DNA of 64,000 nucleotides from Vreelandella songnenensis. Its GTDB lineage: Bacteria; Pseudomonadota; Gammaproteobacteria; Pseudomonadales; Halomonadaceae. The translations under genes were made by a program, and so were the position numbers. Position 1 is the first letter of the stretch, and every line of letters starts with the position of its first letter. Below are positions 18,173 through 28,673 of this stretch, piece after piece. The stretch is taken from the NCBI RefSeq assembly GCF_003002925.1, contig NZ_PVTK01000001.1, forward strand, positions 62,001 through 126,000, given 5' to 3'. The notes below the pieces were generated by a model. The model saw nothing but the letters and a program-made list of their open reading frames with translations, did no database searches and was not told where the DNA came from.

Positions 18173-19222
18173 ATGACTTATCGCCTGCTGCCCGAGTGGC
18201 ACCCCCAGGATGGCCTCCAGCTGACCTGGCCACGCCCGGACGGCGACTGGGAAGCGCTGCTTGCGCGTATCGAAGCCGTGCTTGAGCGCATCGTGCTGGC
18301 AACCGTCGATTATCAGCAGGTGGTCATTGGCGTGCCCGATGACGCCACCTGCGCCCGCGTGAAGGCAACGTTTGAGGCGTATGGCGTACCCGCCGAAAAA
18401 CTCACTCTGGTGGTTGCCCCCACCGACGATACCTGGGCGCGCGACCACGGCCCGATCACCGTACTGGATGAGGATGGAAAGCCGCTGCTGCTGGACTACA
18501 CCTTTACCGGCTGGGGCGGCAAGTTTCCCGCCGAGCACGACAACCGCTTGACTCAGGCACTGGCCGATGCTGGCGTCTGGGCGTGCCCGATCTCCTCACG
18601 CAAGATGGTGCTGGAAGGCGGTGCGATCGAAACCGACGGCGAAGGCACGCTGCTGACCACAGAAGCCTGCCTGCTCAACCCCAATCGCAACCCGGATCTT
18701 TCCCGGGCGGACGTGGAGGCCCAGCTGGCCGAAGATTTTGGCGTTGACCGCGTACTGTGGCTAGCCAATGGGCACCTGGAAGGCGACGACACCGATAGCC
18801 ACGTCGATACGCTGGCGCGCTTTTGCGACCCCGAGACCATCGCCTATATCCGCTGCGATGATCCAGCTGACCCGCATTACCCGGCGCTGAGCGCCATGGA
18901 GCAGGAACTCAAGGCGTTTCGCCAGCGCAGCGGTGAAGCCTATCGCCTGATACCCCTGCCCTGGCCCAAGGCGTGCCATGACCCGGAAGATGGTCACCGG
19001 CTACCGGCCACCTACGCCAACTTCCTGATCATCAACCAGGCGGTGCTGGTCCCCACCTATGGCGACCCGGCGGATATGGCCGCGCTGAACGCGCTGGCCG
19101 AGGCCTTTCCCGCTCATACACTGATCCCTATCGAATGCTCAAGCGTCATTCGCCAGCACGGCAGCCTGCACTGTCTGACCATGCAGTTGCCCTGCGGCAC
19201 GCTTGCGGCCTCTCGACGCTAA
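18173..19222 (+). CDS. aguA: Agmatine deiminase
   Basis: A 349-residue guanidino-group-modifying enzyme (pentein fold) converting agmatine to N-carbamoylputrescine and ammonia. Family blocks WPRPDGDWE, DDTWARDHGPI, LEGGAIETDGEGT and NGHLEGDDTDSHVDT supply the catalytic Asp/His residues, and the nucleophile is Cys334 in GSLHC near the C-terminus. ATG 18173 gives the family N-terminus MTYRLLPEWHPQ, but the only good Shine-Dalgarno (AGGAG, 18148-18152) is 20 bases away; TTG at 18164 is better spaced and may be the real start. It is followed after 9 bp by aguB, which uses its product. Confidence 0.95.
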   Translation: MTYRLLPEWHPQDGLQLTWPRPDGDWEALLARIEAVLERIVLATVDYQQVVIGVPDDATCARVKATFEAYGVPAEKLTLVVAPTDDTWARDHGPITVLDEDGKPLLLDYTFTGWGGKFPAEHDNRLTQALADAGVWACPISSRKMVLEGGAIETDGEGTLLTTEACLLNPNRNPDLSRADVEAQLAEDFGVDRVLWLANGHLEGDDTDSHVDTLARFCDPETIAYIRCDDPADPHYPALSAMEQELKAFRQRSGEAYRLIPLPWPKACHDPEDGHRLPATYANFLIINQAVLVPTYGDPADMAALNALAEAFPAHTLIPIECSSVIRQHGSLHCLTMQLPCGTLAASRR

Positions 19223-19231
19223 GGAGCCACC

Positions 19232-20146
19232 ATGTCTACGTCCTTGAAAACTGATCTTACGGTTGGCGTTGTCCAGCAGCCCGCATGGCCCGACAAGGCC
19301 CAGAGCCTGGCGGCCAGCGAAGCAGGCATTCGCGAGGCGGTCAGCCGCGGCGCCCAACTGGTCATGCTCCAAGAGCTGCACGCCACCCATTACTTCTGTC
19401 AGTTTGAAGACCCGGCCCTGTTTGATCTGGCCGAGCCGCTGGATGGGCCAACCGGTCAGCGCCTGGAGGCACTGGCCCGCGAGCTTGATATTGTGCTGGT
19501 GGGGTCACTGTTTGAGCGGCGCGCACCCGGGCTTTATCACAACACGGCGGTGGTGTACGACCGTGACAAGGGCCGCGTAGGCCAGTATCGCAAGATGCAT
19601 ATTCCGGACGACCCGGCGTTCTACGAGAAATTCTACTTCACTCCGGGCGACCACGATGCGGCACGTAACGAAGGCTTCACGCCGATTGATACGTCGCTTG
19701 GCCGGCTGGGCGTGCTGGTCTGCTGGGATCAGTGGTACCCGGAAGCCGCACGCCTGATGGCGCTGGCCGGTGCCGATCTGCTGCTCTACCCCACGGCCAT
19801 CGGCTGGGACCCAAGCGACGATGATGCCGAAAAGACCCGTCAGAAAGAGGCCTGGACGCTGATTCAGCGCGCCCACGGCGTGGCCAACGGCCTGCCGGTC
19901 ATCGTAGCCAACCGGGTAGGCTTCGAGGCCGACCACTCCGGCGTAGGCGACGGCATTCAATTCTGGGGCGGAAGCTTTGTGTGTGGCCCTCAAGGGGAGC
20001 TGCTGGCCCACGGCGGTGAAACGGCCGAACAGCTGGTGGTCACCATCGACATGGCGCGCAGCGAAAACACCCGCCGGATCTGGCCCTACCTGCGCGACCG
20101 CCGCGTGGATGCCTACGGCGACCTTACCCGGCGCTTTCGCGACTAG
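19232..20146 (+). CDS. aguB: N-carbamoylputrescine amidase
   Basis: A 304-residue nitrilase-superfamily amidase that hydrolyses N-carbamoylputrescine to putrescine, CO2 and ammonia. The Glu-Lys-Cys triad is present: Glu48 in LQELH, Lys121 in YRKMHIPDD and Cys164 in VCWDQWYPE. AAGGAG precedes the ATG. With aguA it forms a complete two-step route from agmatine to putrescine, usable for polyamine synthesis or for nitrogen from arginine via agmatine. The operon ends at the terminator at 20201. Confidence 0.96.
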   Translation: MSTSLKTDLTVGVVQQPAWPDKAQSLAASEAGIREAVSRGAQLVMLQELHATHYFCQFEDPALFDLAEPLDGPTGQRLEALARELDIVLVGSLFERRAPGLYHNTAVVYDRDKGRVGQYRKMHIPDDPAFYEKFYFTPGDHDAARNEGFTPIDTSLGRLGVLVCWDQWYPEAARLMALAGADLLLYPTAIGWDPSDDDAEKTRQKEAWTLIQRAHGVANGLPVIVANRVGFEADHSGVGDGIQFWGGSFVCGPQGELLAHGGETAEQLVVTIDMARSENTRRIWPYLRDRRVDAYGDLTRRFRD

Positions 20147-20200
20147 GCCCTGTCTGAAAAAATACCTGGCCGCCGCGCTCGGTAGCGCCTGACGGCGCAC

Positions 20201-20244
20201 AAAAAAGCCTGCCGGGCGCACTTTTGCGTTCCGGCAGGCGTTTT
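20201..20244. terminator. Bidirectional terminator between aguB and the Nudix gene
   Basis: A 9-bp stem GCCTGCCGG/CCGGCAGGC (20207-20215 and 20231-20239) is preceded by six A's and followed by TTTT. The two flanking genes converge, so it can serve both, more strongly on the minus strand. Confidence 0.85.
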
Positions 20245-20276
20245 CTTACCGCTTTCAGTGCTTTTCCGAGCGTACT

Positions 20277-21233
20277 TTACTTCCAGAAATCGCGAATCGA
20301 CGCGATGCCCTGAGCACCCACGGCGCGGGCATGGTTGGCATCAAAGCGCGTCATGCCGCCAAGCGCAAATACCGGCATGCCGGCGCGCTCGACCAGCTGC
20401 TGGAAATCGTGCCAGCCGATGGGCGCGACTTCCGGATGCGAAGGCGTGGTACGTAGCGGTGAAAGCGTCACGAAATCACAGCCCAGCACGGTCGCCTGAG
20501 AGAGCTGGGTCTGATCGTGCGTAGAGGCGGACAGCCACTTGTTTTCGGCGATCGGGCGTCGATCAAGCTGCATCAAGCGCTCGCTGGTCAGGTGAATGCC
20601 GTCGGCATCTATCTGATCCAGAAGCGAAGGCTCGCCATTGAGCAGCAGGCTGGCACCGTACTGACGGCAAAGTGCCAGGGCGCGCTCGGCGCGAGCCAGG
20701 TAGCTCGCCTCATCAAGCTCCTTGGCGCGCAGCTGTACCAGTCGAATATTGTCTTCCTTGAGCGCCCGCTCCAGAAACGCATCGAAGCGCGCCTCATCAG
20801 GCTCTTCCATGGTAATCAGGTATTCGGTGGGCAGCATGACCGCACGCAGAATAGGCAGATTGGCCGCCGGGAAGGGATAGTTGACCAGCTCTTCCATGGG
20901 CACCCAGCGCACCGCCTGACCTTCACGACCAAAGGGCTCCCCGGCAAACTCATGCACCTGCCATACGTCCAGCAGGATATGCTTGTCCGGATATTCGTGA
21001 TGCACCCGGATCAAGGGCTGAGCGCGAATGATCTCGACACCCAGTTCCTCATGCAGCTCACGCTTGAGGCCTTCAAGCCCGGTTTCATAAGGTGCCAGCT
21101 TGCCGCCCGGAAATTCCCAAAGGCCGCCCTGGTCCACATTTGAAGGCCGACGTGCGATAAAAACCTTCTTTTTATCCGCACTCACCATGGCCGCTGCTGC
21201 AACATGAACCCGTCGTTTTACCATTACATTCAT
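20277..21233 (-). CDS. Nudix hydrolase fused to a thiamine-phosphate synthase-like domain
   Basis: A 318-residue two-domain protein. The N-terminal half (1-135) is a MutT-like Nudix hydrolase with the Nudix box starting at GGKLAPYETGLEGLKRELHEE, expected to hydrolyse 8-oxo-dGTP or related nucleotides. The C-terminal half (about 145-318) is a ThiE/TenI-type barrel with LRAKEL, DGIHLTSERL, SASTHDQ and PVFALGGM. This fusion downstream of argJ and secA is standard in Pseudomonas-like bacteria. The ThiE-like part may lack thiamine synthesis activity; sequence alone does not decide. The start is the first of two close ATGs, with a weak GGAAAAG site. Confidence 0.9.
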   Translation of the reverse strand: MNVMVKRRVHVAAAAMVSADKKKVFIARRPSNVDQGGLWEFPGGKLAPYETGLEGLKRELHEELGVEIIRAQPLIRVHHEYPDKHILLDVWQVHEFAGEPFGREGQAVRWVPMEELVNYPFPAANLPILRAVMLPTEYLITMEEPDEARFDAFLERALKEDNIRLVQLRAKELDEASYLARAERALALCRQYGASLLLNGEPSLLDQIDADGIHLTSERLMQLDRRPIAENKWLSASTHDQTQLSQATVLGCDFVTLSPLRTTPSHPEVAPIGWHDFQQLVERAGMPVFALGGMTRFDANHARAVGAQGIASIRDFWK

Positions 21234-21254
21234 TACGTCTTTTCCACTGTGTGC

Positions 21255-21333
21255 GCACCGGCTGCTCGACGCCGGTGCTAACTTGCTGCGTGAGCTCGTT
21301 TAATGGCCGCTGATAAACGGCGGGTTTATCAGC
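21255..21333. promoter_or_regulatory. Two perfect hairpins between argJ and the Nudix gene
   Basis: One hairpin has 8-bp arms GCACCGGC/GCCGGTGC (21255-21262, 21271-21278). The other has 10-bp arms GCTGATAAAC/GTTTATCAGC (21309-21318, 21324-21333) and reaches the last base of the argJ stop codon. Neither is followed by a T-run on either strand, so neither is a classical terminator; RNA stability or attenuation is possible. Confidence 0.5.
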
Positions 21334-22562
21334 TAGCTTCGATAGTCCGCGTTGATCGTCACATAGTCATGGGAGAGATCCGAGGTCCAGACCGTCGCAC
21401 TGTGCTCGCCACGCCCCAGGTCAATCCTGACAGTAATCTCTTCCTGCGCCATGACCGCGCTGCCCGCAGCTTCAGTATAGCCGCTGGCACGTCCGCCATC
21501 TTCCACAAGCCGCACGTCGCCCAGATCAATCACTACCCGGTTGACGTCGAAATTCTCGACAGGTGCTCGGCCTACAGCGGCCAGAATGCGGCCCCAGTTG
21601 GCATCCGAGGCGTACAGCGCGGTTTTCACCAGCGGTGAATGGGCCACGGTAAAGGCAACGTCCAGCGCTTCCTGGCGGCTCTGAGCGCCATCCACCTGCA
21701 GTGTGACAAACTTGGTGGCACCTTCGCCATCGCGAATGATCGCCTGGGCCAACGCCGTCATGACCTGCTGCAGCGCTTCACGAAAAGTGGCGATATCGGC
21801 GTCACTTTCTACCACCGCCCCGACGCCCGTCGCGGCGAGCATGCAGGCGTCGTTGGTCGAGGTATCGCTATCCACGGTAATGCAGTTGAAGGAGGCATCA
21901 ACGGTCTCGCGCAGCAGGCGGTCTAATAGCGCCTGCTCGACGGTTGCATCGGTCACCACGAAGCCCAGCATGGTCGCCATGTTGGGCTTGATCATGCCCG
22001 AGCCTTTGGTAATACCGTTGATGGTGACGGTTCCACCGCTGAGCGCCACACTCACGGTGGCGCCCTTGGCGCGGGTGTCAGTGGTCAGAATGCCTTCACC
22101 GGCGTACTGCCAGGCCTGGCTTTCGTCAGACAGCGTCTTGCAGGCAGGCGCAAGACCTGCCAGCAGACGCTCCATGGGTAGCGGCTCGCCAATAACACCG
22201 GTGGAGAAAGGCAGCACCTGGTGCTCCTCGACTCCAGCCTCTTCAGCCAGCGCCTTGCAGCTGGCGTATGCATCATCCAGGCCACGCTTGCCGGTACCCG
22301 CATTGGCATTGCCGGTGTTGATCAACCAGTAGCGCGGCGCCGAGTGCACCTCGCGGCAGCGCTCGATATGCGCCTTGGCCACGGCTACCGGCGCCGCGCA
22401 GAACGCATTTTGCGTAAATACGCCGGCCACTGTGGCCGACTCGGGCAGCGCGATCACCACCATGTCACGACGACCCGGCTTCTTGATACCCGCCATTGCA
22501 CTTCCCAGGCGCACCCCCGCGAGAGGGGGCATCACTGGAAAAGGACTGTTTCCCACCGCCAT
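21333..22562 (-). CDS. argJ: Bifunctional glutamate N-acetyltransferase/amino-acid N-acetyltransferase ArgJ
   Basis: A 409-residue Ntn-type enzyme that transfers acetyl from N-acetylornithine to glutamate, recycling acetyl groups in arginine synthesis. The autoproteolysis site is in GMIKPNMATMLGF: cleavage before the Thr yields alpha and beta chains and the Thr becomes the nucleophile. The KGSGMI block and C-terminal INADYRS tail fit. Whether it also uses acetyl-CoA (bifunctional) cannot be told from sequence. It starts 34 bp after the secA stop, with GGAGA upstream, so it may share the secA transcript. Confidence 0.96.
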   Translation of the reverse strand: MAVGNSPFPVMPPLAGVRLGSAMAGIKKPGRRDMVVIALPESATVAGVFTQNAFCAAPVAVAKAHIERCREVHSAPRYWLINTGNANAGTGKRGLDDAYASCKALAEEAGVEEHQVLPFSTGVIGEPLPMERLLAGLAPACKTLSDESQAWQYAGEGILTTDTRAKGATVSVALSGGTVTINGITKGSGMIKPNMATMLGFVVTDATVEQALLDRLLRETVDASFNCITVDSDTSTNDACMLAATGVGAVVESDADIATFREALQQVMTALAQAIIRDGEGATKFVTLQVDGAQSRQEALDVAFTVAHSPLVKTALYASDANWGRILAAVGRAPVENFDVNRVVIDLGDVRLVEDGGRASGYTEAAGSAVMAQEEITVRIDLGRGEHSATVWTSDLSHDYVTINADYRS

Positions 22563-22596
22563 GATCGTCTCCTTTACCTGCAGGTTGCAGGGCTGA

Positions 22597-25335
<2,739 letters not shown>

Positions 25336-25406
25336 GAAATTTCCACATCATCACGAGCGACCCGAAGGGTTTCGCCCTGTTCCGTATTAGGCAAAAGAGG
25401 GAGGTA
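25336..25406 (-). promoter_or_regulatory. secA leader with hairpin
   Basis: The 71 bases between the SecM-like stop and secA contain a stem-loop (25357-25375; CCC/GGG stem extended by GCG/CGC with a small bulge), a pyrimidine CCTCCCTC tract just after the upstream stop, and a weak secA Shine-Dalgarno. In E. coli the secM-secA junction folds to hide the secA ribosome binding site. The hairpin here lies just upstream of, rather than clearly over, the secA site, so similarity of mechanism is only inferred. Confidence 0.4.
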
Positions 25407-25769
25407 TCAGAAAATCGGATAGGTACTGGGCGGCCCACGCTGGGTCAGCACATCCCGGGCGGCTACCCGGCGATGGGCAACCCGGGATTCAGGCAGATCA
25501 AGGCGTAATGCCGCGATGCGCTTGATGCGACGGGACCAGCGCTTAAGCGCGCGCTTGCGCCTGGCGATCCAGAGTGACTTGGCGCGCAGGATGGCGGGTA
25601 CCCAGAAACAGACACAGGCGCCGCGCTCGGCACCGCGAAAGGCATCGGAAGGAACTAAACTGCTGGGTAGCAGGCAGCTCACCAGAAGCCCGGCCAGCCA
25701 CCAACGCGCTAGGCCATGACGACGCTGACGCCGCGGCATGGCTGAAAATTCATTAAGCGTTGATGACAT
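25407..25769 (-). CDS. Unrecognised exported-type small protein upstream of secA; SecM-like candidate
   Basis: A 120-residue protein of no family I recognise. An Arg-rich n-region is followed by a hydrophobic segment (about 22-40) typical of a signal peptide; LVSC (29-32) could be a lipobox. The mature part is short and highly basic (about 62-105), ending in RGPP at residues 111-114, only six residues before the stop. An AAGGAG site lies 12 bases before the ATG and third-position GC is high, supporting a real gene. Position directly upstream of secA, an export signal and a C-terminal Arg-Gly-Pro-Pro recall SecM, whose arrest sequence ends RAGP close to its C-terminus. The function is inferred, not shown; an ordinary small secreted protein is the alternative. 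Confidence 0.65.
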   Translation of the reverse strand: MSSTLNEFSAMPRRQRRHGLARWWLAGLLVSCLLPSSLVPSDAFRGAERGACVCFWVPAILRAKSLWIARRKRALKRWSRRIKRIAALRLDLPESRVAHRRVAARDVLTQRGPPSTYPIF

Positions 25770-25876
25770 ACTGTGGGTTGGCTCCTTGGCATGTTAGGCT
25801 CTGCATCCAGTAACGCGATCCGATGTATATGGTTACTGATCAAGAAATTAAAAGGGTTATCTTAGGAATCAAGCGT

Positions 25877-26335
25877 ATGAGTATAAAGGTTAAGCGTTCT
25901 CACGCACAGCCCATCTCCCGACTGCTCAACAAGTCCGGGGATATCGGCAATCTTATGCGCCAATCCCGCTTGATCGATCAGGCCCAGTCTCACTTGAGGG
26001 CCCATCTGCCCGAAGAAATGCGCAGCTACATCTTTGTGGGCGGCTTCAAGGAGGGTCGGCTGACGCTGATCAGCGGCCAGGCAAGCTGGCTGACCTGGCT
26101 GCGCTTCGAACAGCGCCGACTCTTGACACTGCTTCATCAACTGCCTGGCTTTGAGTCAGTCAGCGGGTTTAGCTTCAAGGTACGCCCGGTGCGCCCGGTT
26201 CAAGTGCCGCTGCGCAATACGCGCAGCCTTTCAGCCGATGCCGGAAAGACCCTGGCAGAATGCGCCAGCGACACTCAAAACCCGTCATTACGCAAGGCCC
26301 TGGAGCGGCTCGCTTCCCACGCGCCTAGCCAATAA
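25877..26335 (+). CDS. dciA: DciA-like (DUF721) protein
   Basis: A 152-residue DUF721 protein. The N-terminal domain shows SHLRAHLPEEMRSYIFVGGFKEGRLTLIS and WLTWLRFEQRRLL, typical of DciA, the ancestral DnaB helicase loader used by bacteria without DnaC. The C-terminal third is low-complexity. The start at 25877 has an AGGA site; the frame opens at 25823 but lacks one. DUF721 genes sit between lpxC and secA in Pseudomonas also. It is divergent from the SecM-like gene across 107 bp and convergent with lpxC. Confidence 0.85.
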   Translation: MSIKVKRSHAQPISRLLNKSGDIGNLMRQSRLIDQAQSHLRAHLPEEMRSYIFVGGFKEGRLTLISGQASWLTWLRFEQRRLLTLLHQLPGFESVSGFSFKVRPVRPVQVPLRNTRSLSADAGKTLAECASDTQNPSLRKALERLASHAPSQ

Positions 26336-26357
26336 GCCAATTGGCTGCCCTAAACGC

Positions 26358-26386
26358 AAAAAGCACCGCTAAGCGGTGCTTTTTTT
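26358..26386. terminator. Bidirectional terminator between dciA and lpxC
   Basis: An 8-bp stem AGCACCGC/GCGGTGCT (26362-26369, 26373-26380) with a TAA loop has an A-run on its left and six further T's on its right. dciA and lpxC converge here. Confidence 0.93.
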
Positions 26387-26414
26387 ATTCAGGACAGGCA
26401 AGTCAAACCATCCG

Positions 26415-27326
26415 TTACGCCATTGCTGATGCCGCGTAAGAGATCGGAGCAACCGCTTTTTCGCCCTCGAAGGTAACGATTTCATAAGCATCCGGCTGCG
26501 CCATCAGCTCACGGCACAGCTGATTGTTGAGCGCATGACCAGATTTTATGCCATGAAACTCGCCAATCAAGCTGTGACCCAGCTGATATAGATCGCCGAT
26601 CGCATCCAGCACCTTGTGCTTGACGAATTCATCTTCGTAACGCAGGCCACCTTCGTTGACGATACGGTAATCATCCACCACGACGGCGTTGTCCAGGCTA
26701 CCCCCCAGCGCCAGATTATTGGAGCGCAAGAATTCCAGGTCCTTCATGAATCCGAAGGTCCGCGCTCGGGAGACTTCCTTGACGAACGAAGTGGTCGAAA
26801 AATCGATCTGCGCCGTCTGCTTCTGCTGCTCGAATACCGGGTGATCGAAATCAATGGCAAACGAGACTTTAAAGCCCTGGTGAGGCAGAAAGACCGCCTC
26901 TTTATCGCCATCCGTTACCGATACGCGCCGCTTGATACGAATGAACTTCTTCGGCGCATCCTGCTCGAGAATACCCGCGGACTGAATCAAGAAGACAAAC
27001 GGGCTGGCGCTGCCATCCATGATGGGTACTTCAGGTGCGCTCAGATCAACGTAGGCATTATCGATGCCAAGGCCTGCAAAGGCGGACATCAGATGCTCAA
27101 CGGTCGCTACCTTAACACCTTCATAGGAGAGCGCTGTGCAAAGCTTGGTGTCTTCAACGAGTTCAGCACGGGCGGGTACGTGAACCACAGGATCCAGATC
27201 GGTTCTTACAAACACAATCCCGGTGTTTGCCGGCGCCGGGCGCAAAGCCAGATGGACTTTTTTGCCGGAGTGCAGACCCACTCCAGTGGCGCGGATAACA
27301 TTTTGTAGGGTGCGTTGTCTGATCAT
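26415..27326 (-). CDS. lpxC: UDP-3-O-acyl-N-acetylglucosamine deacetylase LpxC
   Basis: A 303-residue zinc amidase for the committed step of lipid A synthesis. The zinc ligands are in [13 protein letters not shown] and in the later block [28 protein letters not shown], cut across two motifs (His and Asp). The start [24 protein letters not shown] is cleanly aligned with the family, although the Shine-Dalgarno is weak. It closes the dcw cluster after ftsZ, 137 bp away with a large hairpin between. In E. coli LpxC is degraded by FtsH through its C-terminus; this one ends in ISYAASAMA, an Ala-rich tail compatible with proteolysis. Confidence 0.97.
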   Translation of the reverse strand: MIRQRTLQNVIRATGVGLHSGKKVHLALRPAPANTGIVFVRTDLDPVVHVPARAELVEDTKLCTALSYEGVKVATVEHLMSAFAGLGIDNAYVDLSAPEVPIMDGSASPFVFLIQSAGILEQDAPKKFIRIKRRVSVTDGDKEAVFLPHQGFKVSFAIDFDHPVFEQQKQTAQIDFSTTSFVKEVSRARTFGFMKDLEFLRSNNLALGGSLDNAVVVDDYRIVNEGGLRYEDEFVKHKVLDAIGDLYQLGHSLIGEFHGIKSGHALNNQLCRELMAQPDAYEIVTFEGEKAVAPISYAASAMA

Positions 27327-27399
27327 GGGCAGTGGTCGAACTCTAATAACGGAAGTACCGCAAGGAAGAAAAGAAGTTATCGAACAGCGTTCACTTTAA

Positions 27400-27440
27400 C
27401 AGCAAACGAGCGTTTTAATCAATAAAACACTCGTTTGCTG
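27400..27440. repeat. Long inverted repeat between ftsZ and lpxC
   Basis: Two 18-base arms (27400-27417 and 27423-27440) pair at 17 of 18 positions around a 5-base loop. The left arm begins CAGCAAACGAG. On the minus strand it follows ftsZ by 23 bp, but what comes next is TTAAAG rather than a T-run, so it looks more like an RNA-protecting or processing hairpin, or an imperfect terminator, ahead of lpxC. Confidence 0.8.
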
Positions 27441-27463
27441 GCCGCGTGAACCCGCTGGATGCT

Positions 27464-28639
27464 TCAATCCGCCTGACGGCGCAAGAATGCAGGAATGTCC
27501 AGATAATCGTCGGCGTCAGCCGCGCGACTCTTCTCTTGACGCGGTTTGGGCGCATGCTCCGGCGCTTCAGCACGGGCGGTGGCCTGTTGGCGCATTACGG
27601 TAGGCTGCTGCAGCTTTCGGTAATCCGATGACTCGGCGGCTGAACGGCGCGCCGGCTCGCGAGCAGCCACTTTGGCCTTATTACCGTCAAGACCAGCGGC
27701 GACGACAGTAACACGCAGCTCATCGGACATTTCCATATCGATGGAAGTTCCGACAACGATGGTCGCTTCCTGAGAAGCAAATTCCTGAACCGTGGCGCCT
27801 ACGTCGTTGAATTCGCCAATCGACAGATCAGGGCCAGCGGTGATGTTGACCAGAATGCCGCGCGCGCCATGCAGATCGATATCTTCGAGCAGCGGGCTGC
27901 GAATAGCCTTCTCAGCGGCTTCCCGAGCGCGGTTCTCGCCGGTGGCGCCGCCGGTACCCATCATGGCCATACCCATTTCAGACATGACGGTGCGTACATC
28001 GGCAAAGTCGACGTTGATGATACCGGGGCTCGTGATCAGCTCGGCAATACCCTGAACCGCGCCCAGAAGCACATCGTTGGCAGCGCTGAAAGCGGTAAGC
28101 AGAGTGGCGTTTTTACCCAGCACGGATAAAAGCTTCTCGTTGGGAATGGTGATCAACGAGTCAACGTGCTGGGAGAGTTCTTTCATGCCCTCTTCAGCGG
28201 CGCGCATACGCTTGGGGCCTTCAAACGGGAAGGGACGTGTCACGACCGCCACCGTCAGAATCCCCAGCTCCTTGGCTACCTGCGCGACAACCGGCGCACC
28301 GCCTGTACCGGTACCACCGCCCATACCGGCGGTAATGAAGACCATATCGGCGCCTTCCAGCAGCTCGGCGATCCGGTCGCGATCTTCCATGGCGGCCTGG
28401 CGCCCCACTTCGGGGTTGGCACCAGCGCCCAGCCCTTTGGTGATTTCACCACCCAGCTGTAGAACCGTTTTTGCGGATACGCGCTTGAGCGCCTGGGCAT
28501 CGGTGTTGGCGCAGATGAACTCGACGCCTTCGATGTTGCTTTCCACCATGTGGTTGACCGCATTACCGCCGCCGCCACCAACCCCGACTACTTTTATGAC
28601 CGCACTACTCGAGGGTGCGTTATCTACTAATTCGAACAT
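27464..28639 (-). CDS. ftsZ: Cell division GTPase FtsZ
   Basis: A 391-residue tubulin-like GTPase forming the division ring. The G-box GGGTGTG lies at 107-113 after AGM; T7-loop residues are in the [13 protein letters not shown] region. A variable linker with Ala/Arg/Glu-rich sequence leads to the conserved C-terminal peptide [14 protein letters not shown], which binds FtsA and ZipA. ATG 28639 is chosen over the upstream open frame because AGGAG is well spaced and MFELVDN is the family start. It is 34 bp after ftsA. Confidence 0.98.
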   Translation of the reverse strand: MFELVDNAPSSSAVIKVVGVGGGGGNAVNHMVESNIEGVEFICANTDAQALKRVSAKTVLQLGGEITKGLGAGANPEVGRQAAMEDRDRIAELLEGADMVFITAGMGGGTGTGGAPVVAQVAKELGILTVAVVTRPFPFEGPKRMRAAEEGMKELSQHVDSLITIPNEKLLSVLGKNATLLTAFSAANDVLLGAVQGIAELITSPGIINVDFADVRTVMSEMGMAMMGTGGATGENRAREAAEKAIRSPLLEDIDLHGARGILVNITAGPDLSIGEFNDVGATVQEFASQEATIVVGTSIDMEMSDELRVTVVAAGLDGNKAKVAAREPARRSAAESSDYRKLQQPTVMRQQATARAEAPEHAPKPRQEKSRAADADDYLDIPAFLRRQAD

Positions 28640-28673
28640 AAGCCCCGTCTCCTGAACCGCATTTGCGGCCCTG

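Noticed and set aside
25463-25756. Other short frames overlapping the SecM-like gene on both strands
   Set aside because: They lack ribosome binding sites; the 25407-25769 frame has AAGGAG, an export signal and high third-position GC.
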